Positions 1 through 8,724 of a stretch of 64,000 nt of DNA are shown here, in pieces (position 1 is the first letter of the stretch; each line of letters begins with the position of its first letter). The translations under genes were made by a program, and so were the position numbers. The stretch lies in the NCBI GenBank assembly GCA_035765195.1, contig DASTYC010000050.1, positions 62,001 to 126,000 on the forward strand. The letters run 5' to 3'. The notes beneath the pieces are model-generated. The model did no database searches. It had not been told where the DNA came from and was given only the letters and a program-made list of their open reading frames with translations. This DNA comes from CALAED01 sp035765195 (GTDB lineage Bacteria > Actinomycetota > Actinomycetes > Streptosporangiales > Streptosporangiaceae).

Positions 1-755
1 ACGCGGGCGCCGTGGGCCGCGGCGTGCGTTTCGAGCTCGGCGAGCAGGCGGCGGCCGAGGCCGAGCCCGCGGACCGCCGGCGCCACCCACATGCGTTTGA
101 GGTGGGTGGGCGCGTCGTCGTGGAACTTCAGGGCGCCGCAGCCGACCGGCTCGCCGCGCAGGGTGGCGACCAGCAGCAGGCCCGCGGGCGGGGTCAGCTC
201 CGAGTCGTCGGCGGAGATGCCGCGCGCGGGATCGAAGCCCGCGTCGAAGCGGAGTGACAGCTCATCGAAGTAGGCCCGCATGCACGTACGGGCGTCGGGG
301 TGTCGCGGATCGCGGGACTCGACGTGGACGGCCGAGGCCACCAGGAGCCGTTCGACCTCGGTCATCGCGGCGATCAGCCGCGTGCGCTGTGCGGCGTTGA
401 GCGGCTGGAGGATCGCGCCGGCCGCGTCGTCGGAGCGCTGATCGAGCACGGCCCGTTCGGCCGCCCCGCGGGCGGTGAGCCGCGCCGTGCGCACGCGCCC
501 GTCGTCGCCGTGCCGTTCGATCCGAACGAGGCCGTCGCCTTCCAGGGCGCGCAGCAGCCGGCTGAGATAGCCCGAGTCGAGGTCGAGGCGCGATCGCAGC
601 AACCGCACGTCGCAGCCGTCGGGCCCGATCTCCCACAGCAGGCGGGCCTGGCCGAGCGGGCGGTCGAGGGACAGGAACGAGTCTTCGAGCGCGCCGATCC
701 GCTGGGTGACGGTCCGGTTGAAGCTGCGGACCTGTGCGACCATGCCTGCGTCCAT
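1..755 (-). CDS. MarR-family regulator fused to GNAT acetyltransferase (3' end outside window)
   Basis: The reverse strand reads from an ATG at 755 off the left edge without a stop, so the C-terminus is missing. The N-terminal ~145 residues are a winged helix-turn-helix of MarR type, with the segment DLDSGYLSRLLRALEGDGLV as recognition-helix region and a wing ending in GDDGRVRTARLT. After a linker the protein enters a GNAT fold, with GCGALKFHDD and the acetyl-CoA-binding segment VRGLGLGRRLL. MarR-GNAT fusions are a known actinobacterial architecture; the substrate is not known. A perfect 20-bp palindrome abuts the start codon and suggests autoregulation (inference). Confidence 0.88.
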   Translation of the reverse strand, partial: MDAGMVAQVRSFNRTVTQRIGALEDSFLSLDRPLGQARLLWEIGPDGCDVRLLRSRLDLDSGYLSRLLRALEGDGLVRIERHGDDGRVRTARLTARGAAERAVLDQRSDDAAGAILQPLNAAQRTRLIAAMTEVERLLVASAVHVESRDPRHPDARTCMRAYFDELSLRFDAGFDPARGISADDSELTPPAGLLLVATLRGEPVGCGALKFHDDAPTHLKRMWVAPAVRGLGLGRRLLAELETHAAAHGAR

Positions 756-775
756 TCTCTGACTATAGTCAGAGA
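756..775. promoter_or_regulatory. Perfect 20-bp palindrome, probable MarR operator
   Basis: TCTCTGACTATAGTCAGAGA is an exact inverted repeat that begins one base upstream of the ATG of the MarR-GNAT gene. MarR dimers typically bind 16-20 bp palindromes of this kind. Its place at the start codon fits repression by steric block of initiation. It also lies 3' of the next gene, so it most likely serves only the MarR-GNAT gene. Confidence 0.7.
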
Positions 776-784
776 TTCGGGCGT

Positions 785-1663
785 TCAGGTGTCTTCGTGC
801 CGGGTGAGCGCCTGCCAATGCCGGTTGGCGGCCGCGTGCCAGGCGTCGTGACGCTCGTGGAAGAGCTCGTAGGCCCGCGAGCCGCTCCAGCCGGCGGGCA
901 GCAACTCGACCGGCAGCCCCGGGTCGAGGAAGGGGAAGCGGCGCCACTCCTGCACCAGCCGGGTGTGCGCGGCGAAGGTCTCGGCATCGTCGCGCGGCCG
1001 CAGGGCGCGTACCGCGTCGAGAAAGTCCTCGTACGCCTGCTCGATCCGATCCAGGTGCCAGGCCTGACCGGCGACCTGCCGAGCCTCGTCGAGATCGCCG
1101 AGCCGGCCGACGAAGATGGTCGATGAGTCGCCGACGCCGATCTCGCGCAGCACCTCGCGGACGTCGTGCTCGCGCTCGGGGTGCGGCGTCACCCACACGC
1201 CGGGGGACAGGTTGCCGAGGCCGTTCCATGACAACCGGGTGCGCAGCAGATGGCGCAGCCGCCGGTTGGTCTCGGGGACGCTGGCCAGCACCAGGAGCCA
1301 CTGGCCGTCCCACTCGCGCATCGGCCGGCCGAAGCTGTAGATCCGCTCGGTGCCGTCGGTGAGCAGGCCGTGTCCGGAGGGCGTGAGCCGCCACGCCGTG
1401 CGCCGACCGCGGCGCTCGCCCGCCAGCCAGCCTTCGGCGGCGCTGCGCGCGAGCGCCTGCCGGACCGCCTTTTCCTCCACGTCGAGGAGCCCGAGCGCCG
1501 CGAGGAACGTCGCCGTCCACACCGCCCGCCCGGCGGGCAGCACGAACTCGCCCAAGAGCGTCAGCAACAGCGAGCGGGCGCTGGCCGCGCCGAGCTCCCG
1601 CCGCCGGCGGAACGCCGGCTCGGTGGGCGGCGCGACGGCCGCCCAGCCGCCGCCTCCCGACAT
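785..1663 (-). CDS. PaaX-family transcriptional regulator
   Basis: 292-residue protein of the usual PaaX length. Residues ~25-105 are the N-terminal winged helix (ARSLLLTLLGEFVLPAGR, then EEKAVRQALARSAAEGWLAG), followed by the PaaX central domain (REWDGQWLLVLASVPE, LGNLSPGVWVTPHP) and the helical C-terminal domain (RLVQEWRRFPFLDPGLP). The ATG at 1663 has a GAGGAGG ribosome binding site. PaaX proteins are CoA-thioester-responsive repressors of phenylacetate catabolism. It is divergent from a gamma-carbonic-anhydrase-like gene and boxC, so aryl-CoA is a plausible effector (inference). Confidence 0.88.
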   Translation of the reverse strand: MSGGGGWAAVAPPTEPAFRRRRELGAASARSLLLTLLGEFVLPAGRAVWTATFLAALGLLDVEEKAVRQALARSAAEGWLAGERRGRRTAWRLTPSGHGLLTDGTERIYSFGRPMREWDGQWLLVLASVPETNRRLRHLLRTRLSWNGLGNLSPGVWVTPHPEREHDVREVLREIGVGDSSTIFVGRLGDLDEARQVAGQAWHLDRIEQAYEDFLDAVRALRPRDDAETFAAHTRLVQEWRRFPFLDPGLPVELLPAGWSGSRAYELFHERHDAWHAAANRHWQALTRHEDT

Positions 1664-1712
1664 GCGCCCTCCTCGTGACCTGCGCTGCGACCGCTCTTAT
1701 AATTCCACATTA

Positions 1713-1749
1713 GGATTAACTCGCGTCCAGTTTATGTAGCGTTAAATCC
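1713..1749. promoter_or_regulatory. Imperfect inverted repeat in the divergent PaaX intergenic region
   Basis: The 150-bp region between the PaaX-type gene and the carbonic-anhydrase-like gene is unusually AT-rich. It holds GGATTAA at 1713-1719 and TTAAATCC at 1742-1749, an inverted pair separated by about 22 bases, similar in geometry to spaced PaaX operators. The site is a guess from position and symmetry; no promoter hexamers could be assigned with confidence. Confidence 0.25.
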
Positions 1750-1813
1750 GCGTGGTTCGCGTCGAAGGAGAGAACGCATGGTTTTCGTCGTTCGCCTGGT
1801 CCGGGAGTAGGCC

Positions 1814-2332
1814 ATGGCCATTTATGCGCTGGGCGACCAGGTGCCGGAAATTCACCCGACCGCGTACGTCCATCCGGAGGCGGTCGTCATCGGGTCGGTC
1901 ACTCTCGGCCCAGAGGCGACCGTCTGGCCGGGCGCCGTGCTGCGCGGCGACTACGGCGTCATCTCGGTCGGTGCCCGCACCTCGATCCAGGACGGCACGG
2001 TGGTGCACACCACGCCTCGGTGGCCGACCGACATCGGCGCCGAGTGCGTGGTCGGTCACAACGCCCACCTCGAAGGCTGCCGCGTCGAGGACCGCTGCCT
2101 GGTTGGGTCGAACTCGACCGTCTTGAACCGCGCTCGCGTCGGGCGGGGCAGCGTGATCGGCGCGGGTGCCGTCGTCACCGAGGACGCCGAGGTGCCGGCC
2201 GGTTCGACCGCGCTCGGCGTTCCGGCGCGCATCCGCGACGGCGGCATCGACGCGGACAAGCACGACGAGGCCGTCGCGCGCTACGTCGAGAACGGGCGCA
2301 GGTACGCCGGCGAGCTCAAGCCGCTCTCGTGA
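1814..2332 (+). CDS. Gamma carbonic anhydrase-like hexapeptide-repeat protein
   Basis: 172 residues forming a left-handed beta-helix of hexapeptide repeats from about residue 14 (IHPTAYVHPEAVVIGSVTLG) to 140, then a C-terminal helix. His65 and His82 match two of the three zinc ligands of the gamma carbonic anhydrase family. The third is normally the His of an LHGC motif; here the motif reads LEGC, so Glu87 replaces it, with His85 nearby. It may therefore not be a normal carbonic anhydrase. PaaY, a thioesterase of phenylacetate degradation, belongs to the same superfamily, and the PaaX and BoxC neighbours make a PaaY-like thioesterase role attractive. The ATG follows a GGGAGTAGG stretch. Confidence 0.8.
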   Translation: MAIYALGDQVPEIHPTAYVHPEAVVIGSVTLGPEATVWPGAVLRGDYGVISVGARTSIQDGTVVHTTPRWPTDIGAECVVGHNAHLEGCRVEDRCLVGSNSTVLNRARVGRGSVIGAGAVVTEDAEVPAGSTALGVPARIRDGGIDADKHDEAVARYVENGRRYAGELKPLS

Positions 2333-2418
2333 TGTGCCGCAATATGCTACAAACCGTTGACGGGACGAGTTGGTCCTGTGGAACATGAGGGGAGACGAGC
2401 CGAGCGGGGAGGACCACC

Positions 2419-4161
2419 ATGACCAGCCCCGGCGCCCAGCGGCAAGAGACGCAAGACACGCGCGCCCCGGACGCCTCCGAGGTGCCGCGCGTCGAGTTCC
2501 GCGTCGATCCCGGCGGCTATCGGCACTGGAAGGTCGATATCGACGGTCCGGTGGCCACGCTCACCATGGCGGTCGACGAGCGAGGCGGGCTGGTCTCGGG
2601 ATATGAGCTGAAGCTCAACTCCTACGACCTGGGCGTGGACATCGAGCTGTACGACGCCGTCCAGCGGCTGCGGTTCGAGCACCCGGAGGTCCGGACCGTC
2701 GTGCTGACCAGCGGCCTGGAGAAGATCTTCTGTGCCGGCGCCAACATCCGCATGCTCGCCGCCGCGCCGCACGCGTGGAAGGTGAACTTCTGCAAGTTCA
2801 CCAACGAGACCCGCAACGGCATGGAGGACGCGACGGCCAACTCGGGCCAGACGTATCTCGCGGCGCTCAACGGCACCGCGTCGGGCGGCGGCTACGAGCT
2901 CGCGCTCGCCTGCGACCACATCATGCTCGTCGACGACCGCTCGTCCGCGGTCGCGCTGCCCGAGCTGCCGCTGCTCGGCGTGCTGCCGGGCACCGGCGGG
3001 CTGACCCGCCTCGTGGACAAGCGGCACGTACGTCGTGACCTGGCCGACTACTTCTCCACCAAGGCCGAGGGGGTCGGCGGACGTAAGGCCGTCGACTGGC
3101 GGCTGGTCGACGAGGTCGTGCCCAGGCCGCGCTGGGACGAGGCGGTGGCGGCCCGCGCCGCCGAACTGGCCGCCGGCTCCGCGCACGCGGGGGCCACGGA
3201 CGGCGCCGCCCCCCGCGGCATCGCGCTGCCGCCGCTGCACAAGACGCGTACCGACACCTCGATCGCCTACCGGCACGTGACCGCCGCGCTCGACCGCGCC
3301 GCCGGCGCCGTGGAGATCACGATCACCGGTCCGGAGTCCGACCCGCCGGCCGATGTCGCCGGCCTGCACGAGCAGGGCGCGGACTTTTGGACCCTGGCGC
3401 TGACCAGAGAGCTCGACGACCTGATCCTCGATCTGCGCACCAACGAGCTCGACCTGGGCACCTGGGTGTTCCGGACGACCGGCGACGCGCGGCGGGTGCT
3501 GGCCTGCGATCGGCTGCTGCTCGACCACCAGGCCGGCGACTGGCTGGCGAACGAGATCGTGCACTACCTCAAGCGCACTTTGAAGCGGCTCGACGTCACC
3601 AGCCGCAGCCTCATCGCGCTGATCGAGCCGGGCAGTTGCTACGCCGGGTCGCTGCTGGAGCTCGCGCTCGCCGCCGACCGTTCGTACCAGCTGCTGGGCG
3701 TGTTCGAAGACGTCGACCCGGACGCGTCGCCCGCGGCAGTCACGGTCGACGGCATGAACCTCGGCCCGCTGCCCATGGCCAACGGCCTGACCCGGCTGCG
3801 GACCCGCTACCTCGGCGACGACGCCGGCCTGTCCGCCGTGCGCGACGCCGCGGGCAAGCCGTTGGAGGCCGAGGACGCGGCGCGGCTCGGCCTGGTGACC
3901 TTCGCGCCCGACGACATCGACTGGGAGGAGGAGGTCCGCATCGCGATCGAGGAGCGGGCCAGCTTCAGCCCGGACGCGCTGACCGGCCTGGAGGCCAACT
4001 ACCGCTTCCCCGGCCCGGAGACGCTCGAGACCAAGATCTTCGGCCGGCTCGCCGCCTGGCAGAACTGGATCTTCAACCGGCCCAACGCCGCCGGGCCCGC
4101 GGGCGCGCTGCGCCGGTACGGCACCGGGCAGCGCGCCGAGTTCGACCGCCGGCGCGTCTGA
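2419..4161 (+). CDS. boxC: 2,3-epoxybenzoyl-CoA dihydrolase (BoxC)
   Basis: 580 residues with two crotonase-fold halves, the size of BoxC. The first half carries SGLEKIFCAGANIRML and ALNGTASGGGYELALACDHI, the oxyanion-hole loops of enoyl-CoA hydratases. The second (from ~residue 330) is more diverged, with LIALIEPGSCYAGSLLELAL. BoxC opens and hydrolyses 2,3-epoxybenzoyl-CoA to dihydroxy-adipyl semialdehyde-CoA and formate in aerobic benzoate degradation. The ATG has a GGGGAGGA ribosome binding site. The epoxidase genes boxA and boxB are not in this window, so either they lie elsewhere or the pathway is split. Confidence 0.88.
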   Translation: MTSPGAQRQETQDTRAPDASEVPRVEFRVDPGGYRHWKVDIDGPVATLTMAVDERGGLVSGYELKLNSYDLGVDIELYDAVQRLRFEHPEVRTVVLTSGLEKIFCAGANIRMLAAAPHAWKVNFCKFTNETRNGMEDATANSGQTYLAALNGTASGGGYELALACDHIMLVDDRSSAVALPELPLLGVLPGTGGLTRLVDKRHVRRDLADYFSTKAEGVGGRKAVDWRLVDEVVPRPRWDEAVAARAAELAAGSAHAGATDGAAPRGIALPPLHKTRTDTSIAYRHVTAALDRAAGAVEITITGPESDPPADVAGLHEQGADFWTLALTRELDDLILDLRTNELDLGTWVFRTTGDARRVLACDRLLLDHQAGDWLANEIVHYLKRTLKRLDVTSRSLIALIEPGSCYAGSLLELALAADRSYQLLGVFEDVDPDASPAAVTVDGMNLGPLPMANGLTRLRTRYLGDDAGLSAVRDAAGKPLEAEDAARLGLVTFAPDDIDWEEEVRIAIEERASFSPDALTGLEANYRFPGPETLETKIFGRLAAWQNWIFNRPNAAGPAGALRRYGTGQRAEFDRRRV

Positions 4162-4184
4162 CCGCGCGCCACGGCGTTCCTCGT

Positions 4185-5966
4185 CTACCGCGGGGACCGG
4201 GCGGTTCGCGTCGCGCCCGGTACGCCCGGCACGCCCGGTACGGGCGGCTCGCCGCCGTCCGCGTCCGCCGTCGGGCCCGCCGTCTCGGCGGCCGGATCGG
4301 CGAGCCGCACCCGCCGAGGCAGCGCGAACAGGCCGAGGAAGACGACGACCAGGATCGCGATCGCGTACCACAGCGTGTCACCGAGCGTCCGTGAGAAGTT
4401 GTGCGCGTTGGCCCGTGCCCCGGCGTCGGCGAGCACCCGCTCGACCTGTGCCGGCGCCGCCGCCCCCACGCGCCGGCAACTGGGCGGCGGCACGGTCGGG
4501 TCGGTGGCGGCCGACCGGTCGTGCACACAGGCGCGGAAGCCGGCGAGGATCTGCTCCTGGCCGGCCGGCGGCACGCCGACGGCGGCGAGCCGGTCGCGTA
4601 CGCCGGGCGTGACCGCGTCGACGCCGCGGCCGGAACCGCCGGCCAGCAGGCCGAAGAACACCACGCCGACGAGCGCGACGCCGAGCGCCAGGCCGACCTG
4701 CTGGATGGTGCTCAGCACGCCGGACGCCGCCCCGGCGTCCCGGACCGGCACCCCGCTGAGGATGAGGTCGACCATGGGGGCCACCACCATGCCGAACCCG
4801 AAGCCCGCGCCGACGAGCGGCGCCACCATCTGCCAGGGATGGACCGCCGGTCCGTAGTGGAACGCGACCCACGCGTACCCGCCGAACCCGGCCGCGTTGA
4901 CCAGCGCCCCCGCCATCAGCACCCGCCGCCCGAACAGCGGCGTGAGCACCTGGACCGACAGGCCGGCGCCGGCCGTCCCGCCCGCGGCGAACGTCGCGGC
5001 GGTCAGGCCGGCGCGCAACGGCGTCCAGCCCAGCCCCACCTGCATGTAGAGCGTCCACATGAGGAAGAAGCCGCCGAGCGCGACCCAGAAGATCAGCCAG
5101 ACCGCCAAGCCCACCGAGAACGCCCTGGCCCGGAACAGGCCGAGGGCCACGAGCGGCGACCGCGTCCTGGTCCGTCGCCGCTCGTACGCGACGAAGCCCG
5201 CCAAGACCGCGGCGGAGCCGGCCATCAGCCCGTACGACCACGCGGGCCAGCCCAGGCTGCGCCCCTCGGTCAGCGGATAGACGAGCATCAGCACGGCGGA
5301 CACGGCGAGCACCATGCCGATCGGGTCCAGGCCGGGCGCGGCCGCCGACCGGCTCTCGCGGACGACGAATCGTGCCGCGATCATCGCCGCCAACCCGACG
5401 GGGACGTTGATGAGGAAGATCGGCCGCCAGCCGAGCCCGGCGAGGTCCCAGCGCACCAGCAGTCCGCCCGCCACCAGCCCCGCCGCGGACGCCGAGCCGA
5501 GGACGCCGCCCCACAGGCCGAGCACCTTGCCGCGTTCTTCCGGCGGGAAGGTGACGTAGATGATCGCCAGGATCTGCGGCACCATCAGCCCGGCCATCGC
5601 GCCTTCGAAGAACCGCGCGCCGATGAGCACGGCGGGCGTCGTGGCGAGGCCGCACAGCGCCGACGCGACCGTGAAGCCGCCCACGCCGACGAGGAACATG
5701 CGCTTGCGCCCAAAGCTGTCGCCGAGCCGACCGCCGGTGATGAGCAAGGCGGCGAACCCCAGCAGGTAGCCCGTTATGACCCACTCGACCTGGGCGTACG
5801 CCGCGTCCAGGTCGCGCAGGATGCTCGGGACCGCCACATTGACGATCGTCACGTCGAGGAGGTCCATGAAGCCCGCGACGAGGACGACGACGAGGGCGAA
5901 CCAGCGCCGCCGGTCCGGCGCCGGCGGCGCCGCGCCGGTCGGGCCATCGTGCGAATCTCGCGTCAT
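4185..5966 (-). CDS. DHA2-type MFS drug exporter, 14 TM
   Basis: Multidrug-efflux-type transporter with 14 predicted membrane helices. DHA2 signatures are present: LLDVTIVNVAVPSI in TM1, GYLLGFAALLITGGRLGDSF with the following GRKR of motif A, and AGLVAGGLL of motif C type. A large loop before the last helix carries two cysteines (FRACVHD, PPSCRRV). The start is taken at 5966, where GGGGAGA lies 8 bases upstream; an upstream in-frame codon at 5999 lacks a comparable site. The C-terminal ~35 residues are a Pro/Gly-rich cytoplasmic tail. It converges on boxC with a 23-bp gap. The substrate cannot be read from the sequence. Confidence 0.88.
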   Translation of the reverse strand: MTRDSHDGPTGAAPPAPDRRRWFALVVVLVAGFMDLLDVTIVNVAVPSILRDLDAAYAQVEWVITGYLLGFAALLITGGRLGDSFGRKRMFLVGVGGFTVASALCGLATTPAVLIGARFFEGAMAGLMVPQILAIIYVTFPPEERGKVLGLWGGVLGSASAAGLVAGGLLVRWDLAGLGWRPIFLINVPVGLAAMIAARFVVRESRSAAAPGLDPIGMVLAVSAVLMLVYPLTEGRSLGWPAWSYGLMAGSAAVLAGFVAYERRRTRTRSPLVALGLFRARAFSVGLAVWLIFWVALGGFFLMWTLYMQVGLGWTPLRAGLTAATFAAGGTAGAGLSVQVLTPLFGRRVLMAGALVNAAGFGGYAWVAFHYGPAVHPWQMVAPLVGAGFGFGMVVAPMVDLILSGVPVRDAGAASGVLSTIQQVGLALGVALVGVVFFGLLAGGSGRGVDAVTPGVRDRLAAVGVPPAGQEQILAGFRACVHDRSAATDPTVPPPSCRRVGAAAPAQVERVLADAGARANAHNFSRTLGDTLWYAIAILVVVFLGLFALPRRVRLADPAAETAGPTADADGGEPPVPGVPGVPGATRTARSPR

Positions 5967-6174
5967 CTGCCTGTCTCCCCGCGGGTTCGTCCACGTCACT
6001 CCTATGACGGAGCCCGAGGGGAGGGATGTGACCGCGCGGTTCGGGGGCGCTCCCGTTGATCACTAGTTGCCAAATTGTGACAACTCAGGGTAATCGACTT
6101 GAATTTCCGTGACGTCTCATACGTGGGGGCACAAACGGTGCCCTTCGTGCGAAGTGCTGCCGAAGGGATTTGTC

Positions 6175-6618
6175 ATGAATATCGCCAGTAAAGCGGCCGT
6201 AGTGGCGGTGGGGGCGGCGGCGTTGATCGCTACCGGAAGCTCGGCTCAGGCGGCGTCGAAGATCCAGATTTATCGCGTCTACTACAACTCGCCGGGAACG
6301 GACACTCGCAGCAATGCCAGCCTCAACGCCGAGTACGTGGTGCTGAAGAACACCGACTCCGTCAAGCACTCGGTGAAGAACTGGACTCTGCGCGATAAGT
6401 CAGGTCATGTCTATACTTTCCCCGCCTTCACCCTCGGGGCTCGGAAATACGTGACGATCCACACGGGTCGGGGAACCAACAGCTCCACCCATCTGTACTG
6501 GGGCTCCCGTGCCTATATCTGGAACAACACCGGTGACACCGCGTACCTGCGCTGGCCCGGCGGCACGCTCGCCGACAGTTGCAGCTGGGGGAGTTCGGGC
6601 TCGTCGAAGTACTGCTGA
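6175..6618 (+). CDS. Secreted lamin-tail-domain (LTD) protein
   Basis: 147 residues starting at the ATG at 6175, preceded by AAGGGA. Residues 1-27 are a signal peptide (AAVVAVGAAALIATGSSAQA, then A). The mature part is one lamin tail domain: IQIYRVYYNSPGTDTRSN, a strand NAEYVVLKN, KNWTLRDKSGHVYTFP, and a C-terminal DTAYLRWPGGTLADSCSW. Small secreted LTD proteins are common in Streptomyces relatives, where the domain is thought to bind nucleic acid or other proteins at the cell surface; the function of this one is unknown. Two cysteines near the C-terminus could form a disulphide. Confidence 0.8.
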   Translation: MNIASKAAVVAVGAAALIATGSSAQAASKIQIYRVYYNSPGTDTRSNASLNAEYVVLKNTDSVKHSVKNWTLRDKSGHVYTFPAFTLGARKYVTIHTGRGTNSSTHLYWGSRAYIWNNTGDTAYLRWPGGTLADSCSWGSSGSSKYC

Positions 6619-6834
6619 GCCGGATCACGTCCCGGTGAGGACAGTTTGCCGCCGACGGGGTCACGGACGGCCGTGGCCTCGTCGCCGGCGACAACCGCCG
6701 GGAACCCCGCAGAACCCCGCCCAACTCGGGGAAACTTGCGTGCCTGTTTGTCCGGCTCCTCCTGCCAACCCCGCATCCGATACTGTGAGCGGTGTTGACG
6801 CGGCCACGGGCCGCCGTGACAGCGAGGATGCGGT

Positions 6835-7632
6835 GTGACACAGAGGATCAAGACAAGCGATCTGAGGACACACATTCCGCATCCGGCGCGCGTCTACGAC
6901 TATTGGCTGGGCGGCAAGGACAATTTCGCCGCCGACCGTGAGGTCGCCGAAAAGACCCTTGTGGTGGCGCCGGAGACGGCGCGCAGCGCCCGATCCAACC
7001 GGGCGTTCCTGCGCCGGGCTGTACGACTGGCGGCCGAGGCGGGGATCCGCCAGTTCCTCGATATCGGCTCCGGGCTGCCCACCATGGACAACACCCATGA
7101 GGTCGCGCACGAAACGGCGGCGACCGCTCGTGTGGTGTATGTGGACAACGACCCGATCGTCTCCGCGCACGGCCGGGCGTTGCTGACCGACGCCGGATCG
7201 ACAACCGTGGTCCAGGCCGATCTGCGCGACCCTGACTCGATCTTGCGCCATGACGAAGTGCGGCGCCTGTTGGACCTCGGCCGGCCGGTCGCCCTGCTGT
7301 TGCTGGGGATCTTGCACTTCATACCCGACGAGGACGGCCCCTACGAGATCGTCACACGGCTGCGCGCCGCGATGGTCCCGGGTAGCTATTTGATCTTTTC
7401 TCATCTGACCGGCGACGCCGACCCCATCAAGGCCGAGGAGGCCATGGACGTGTGGCGGCAGTCACCCGGCACGCCGCCGACGTTGCGCGATCGCGCCCAG
7501 GTGGAACGGTTCTTCGACGGTTTCGACATCCTCGAGCCCGGCATCGTGCCCCCTGATCGGTGGCGACCCGAGCCCGACACCGAAGCCCCCGAACGCTATT
7601 GGCTCTGGGCCGGCGTCGGCATCAAGAAATAG
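6835..7632 (+). CDS. SAM-dependent methyltransferase, DUF574 (PF04672) family
   Basis: 265 residues with the family's opening PHPARVYDYWLGGKDNFAAD, a Rossmann SAM-binding loop LDIGSGLPTMDNTHEVA, the acidic strand VVYVDNDPIV that binds the ribose, and ALLLLGILHFIPDED. This family is highly expanded in filamentous actinomycetes; most members have no known substrate. The start is a GTG at 6835 with AGGA upstream. It has no obvious operon partner. Confidence 0.88.
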   Translation: MTQRIKTSDLRTHIPHPARVYDYWLGGKDNFAADREVAEKTLVVAPETARSARSNRAFLRRAVRLAAEAGIRQFLDIGSGLPTMDNTHEVAHETAATARVVYVDNDPIVSAHGRALLTDAGSTTVVQADLRDPDSILRHDEVRRLLDLGRPVALLLLGILHFIPDEDGPYEIVTRLRAAMVPGSYLIFSHLTGDADPIKAEEAMDVWRQSPGTPPTLRDRAQVERFFDGFDILEPGIVPPDRWRPEPDTEAPERYWLWAGVGIKK

Positions 7633-7677
7633 CGCTCGGCAGGCCGCCGCCATATTCGTGTGGCAGATGGAGTGCGG

Positions 7678-8244
7678 TCAAAACTTCCCGCGGATCAGGA
7701 GAGCCGTATCGTCACCGGCCGATGCGGCGTTCTTTCGCTCTTGCTCGATTTGGTCCCGTAGCTTGTCGAGTGCCCGGGTACGCGTACGGGCTATGGTCCC
7801 CCGGTGCAGGCCCAGTATCAGCGCGGCCTGGTCCAGGGTGTGACCGTCCAGATCGACCAGCCGAACCACGCTGGCCTGCCGTGGCGTCAGCTGTGTCAGC
7901 AGCCCTCGCACTCGCAGTTCGTCCTCTCTTGCGCCGATGCCGCCGTCCCAGCCGCGCAGCGAATACCCGACCCTTTCTATCAGGCACTCCTCTCGCCGGC
8001 GTTTGCGCCATCTGTCGCGAATCCCGTTGATCACTGTGGCTAACGCGTACGCGTAGGGTTCGGGATGGCCCAGCATCCGTTCCGGGCGCGCGGCGAGTCG
8101 TATATAGGCGTCCTGCAAAGCGTCCTCCGCCATATCCGGGTTACCCATCACCGCCAAGGCGCGCCGATGCAGACGTGGTAGCAATTTACAGAAGACCGTG
8201 TCAAACTCTAGGCGTCCGCTACTCTGCTCTGCAGAGGCATTCAC
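7678..8244 (-). CDS. ECF-type RNA polymerase sigma factor
   Basis: 188 residues with a sigma region 2 (MAEDALQDAYIRLAARPERM, YALATVINGIRDRWRKRRRE) and a region 4 helix-turn-helix (LTPRQASVVRLVDLDGHTLD, QAALILGLHRGTIARTRTRA). The GTG start at 8244 is preceded by GGGGAG. No anti-sigma factor with a zinc or membrane signature is adjacent, so regulation may be transcriptional or through a remote partner. The last ~25 residues are a short Glu/Lys/Ala-rich tail without an extra domain. Confidence 0.87.
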   Translation of the reverse strand: MNASAEQSSGRLEFDTVFCKLLPRLHRRALAVMGNPDMAEDALQDAYIRLAARPERMLGHPEPYAYALATVINGIRDRWRKRRREECLIERVGYSLRGWDGGIGAREDELRVRGLLTQLTPRQASVVRLVDLDGHTLDQAALILGLHRGTIARTRTRALDKLRDQIEQERKNAASAGDDTALLIRGKF

Positions 8245-8724
8245 GAGAAACTCCCCTATGCTCCTTGCCCGTGGAAGCTGCTCAGCACCACTCGGAGATC
8301 TGCGGCGGAGTATGGCGTTCCTGCGGCTGGGACCCCGAGCCTGCTCGCGTGGACGATCGCAGACGGTAACAAGATCCTCTTATACCGGCAAGGCGCGGTA
8401 TGGTTCAGAGGTCAACCGAATGGGGCCTCGTTAGGGTCATCCGATTTGGGCAATAGATTAATCGTGATCTTGATGTCTGCCCGGCGGATAGAAGATGGAG
8501 ATGATTCGACACGCGGGGGTAATTCAGGGTATTGACTGTTATTTCACGAGAAACCGCCGCATCGCTTGCCCGCATAGCCCGATCGATCTGACGGCAATGG
8601 TCTTCGTAGGGTAACGGCGGGTGGCAGACGGTAAAAGTTGCCGCTTAAGCGCGGCACAACCCCGCGCGTGGCCGAACCTGGTCTCGCGACAATGACCCGA
8701 GCTCTCATGGTTGCCCGCGGGATC
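8245..8724. other. Intergenic region, 480 bp
   Basis: No convincing gene on either strand. The region is less GC-rich than its flanks. A bulged stem at about 8637-8660 (gttgccgc...gcggcacaac) lies 65 bases beyond the stop of the HTH/TM protein and could terminate it. The side nearest the sigma factor must hold that gene's promoter; TATAAG on the minus strand near 8378-8383 is the only -10-like hexamer I noticed, without a well-spaced -35. Confidence 0.4.

Noticed and set aside
2347..4371. 674-codon open frame on the minus strand opposite boxC
   Set aside because: Antisense to a clear BoxC; composition is the Arg/Gly/Val-rich pattern that high-GC codon bias forces on the opposite strand.
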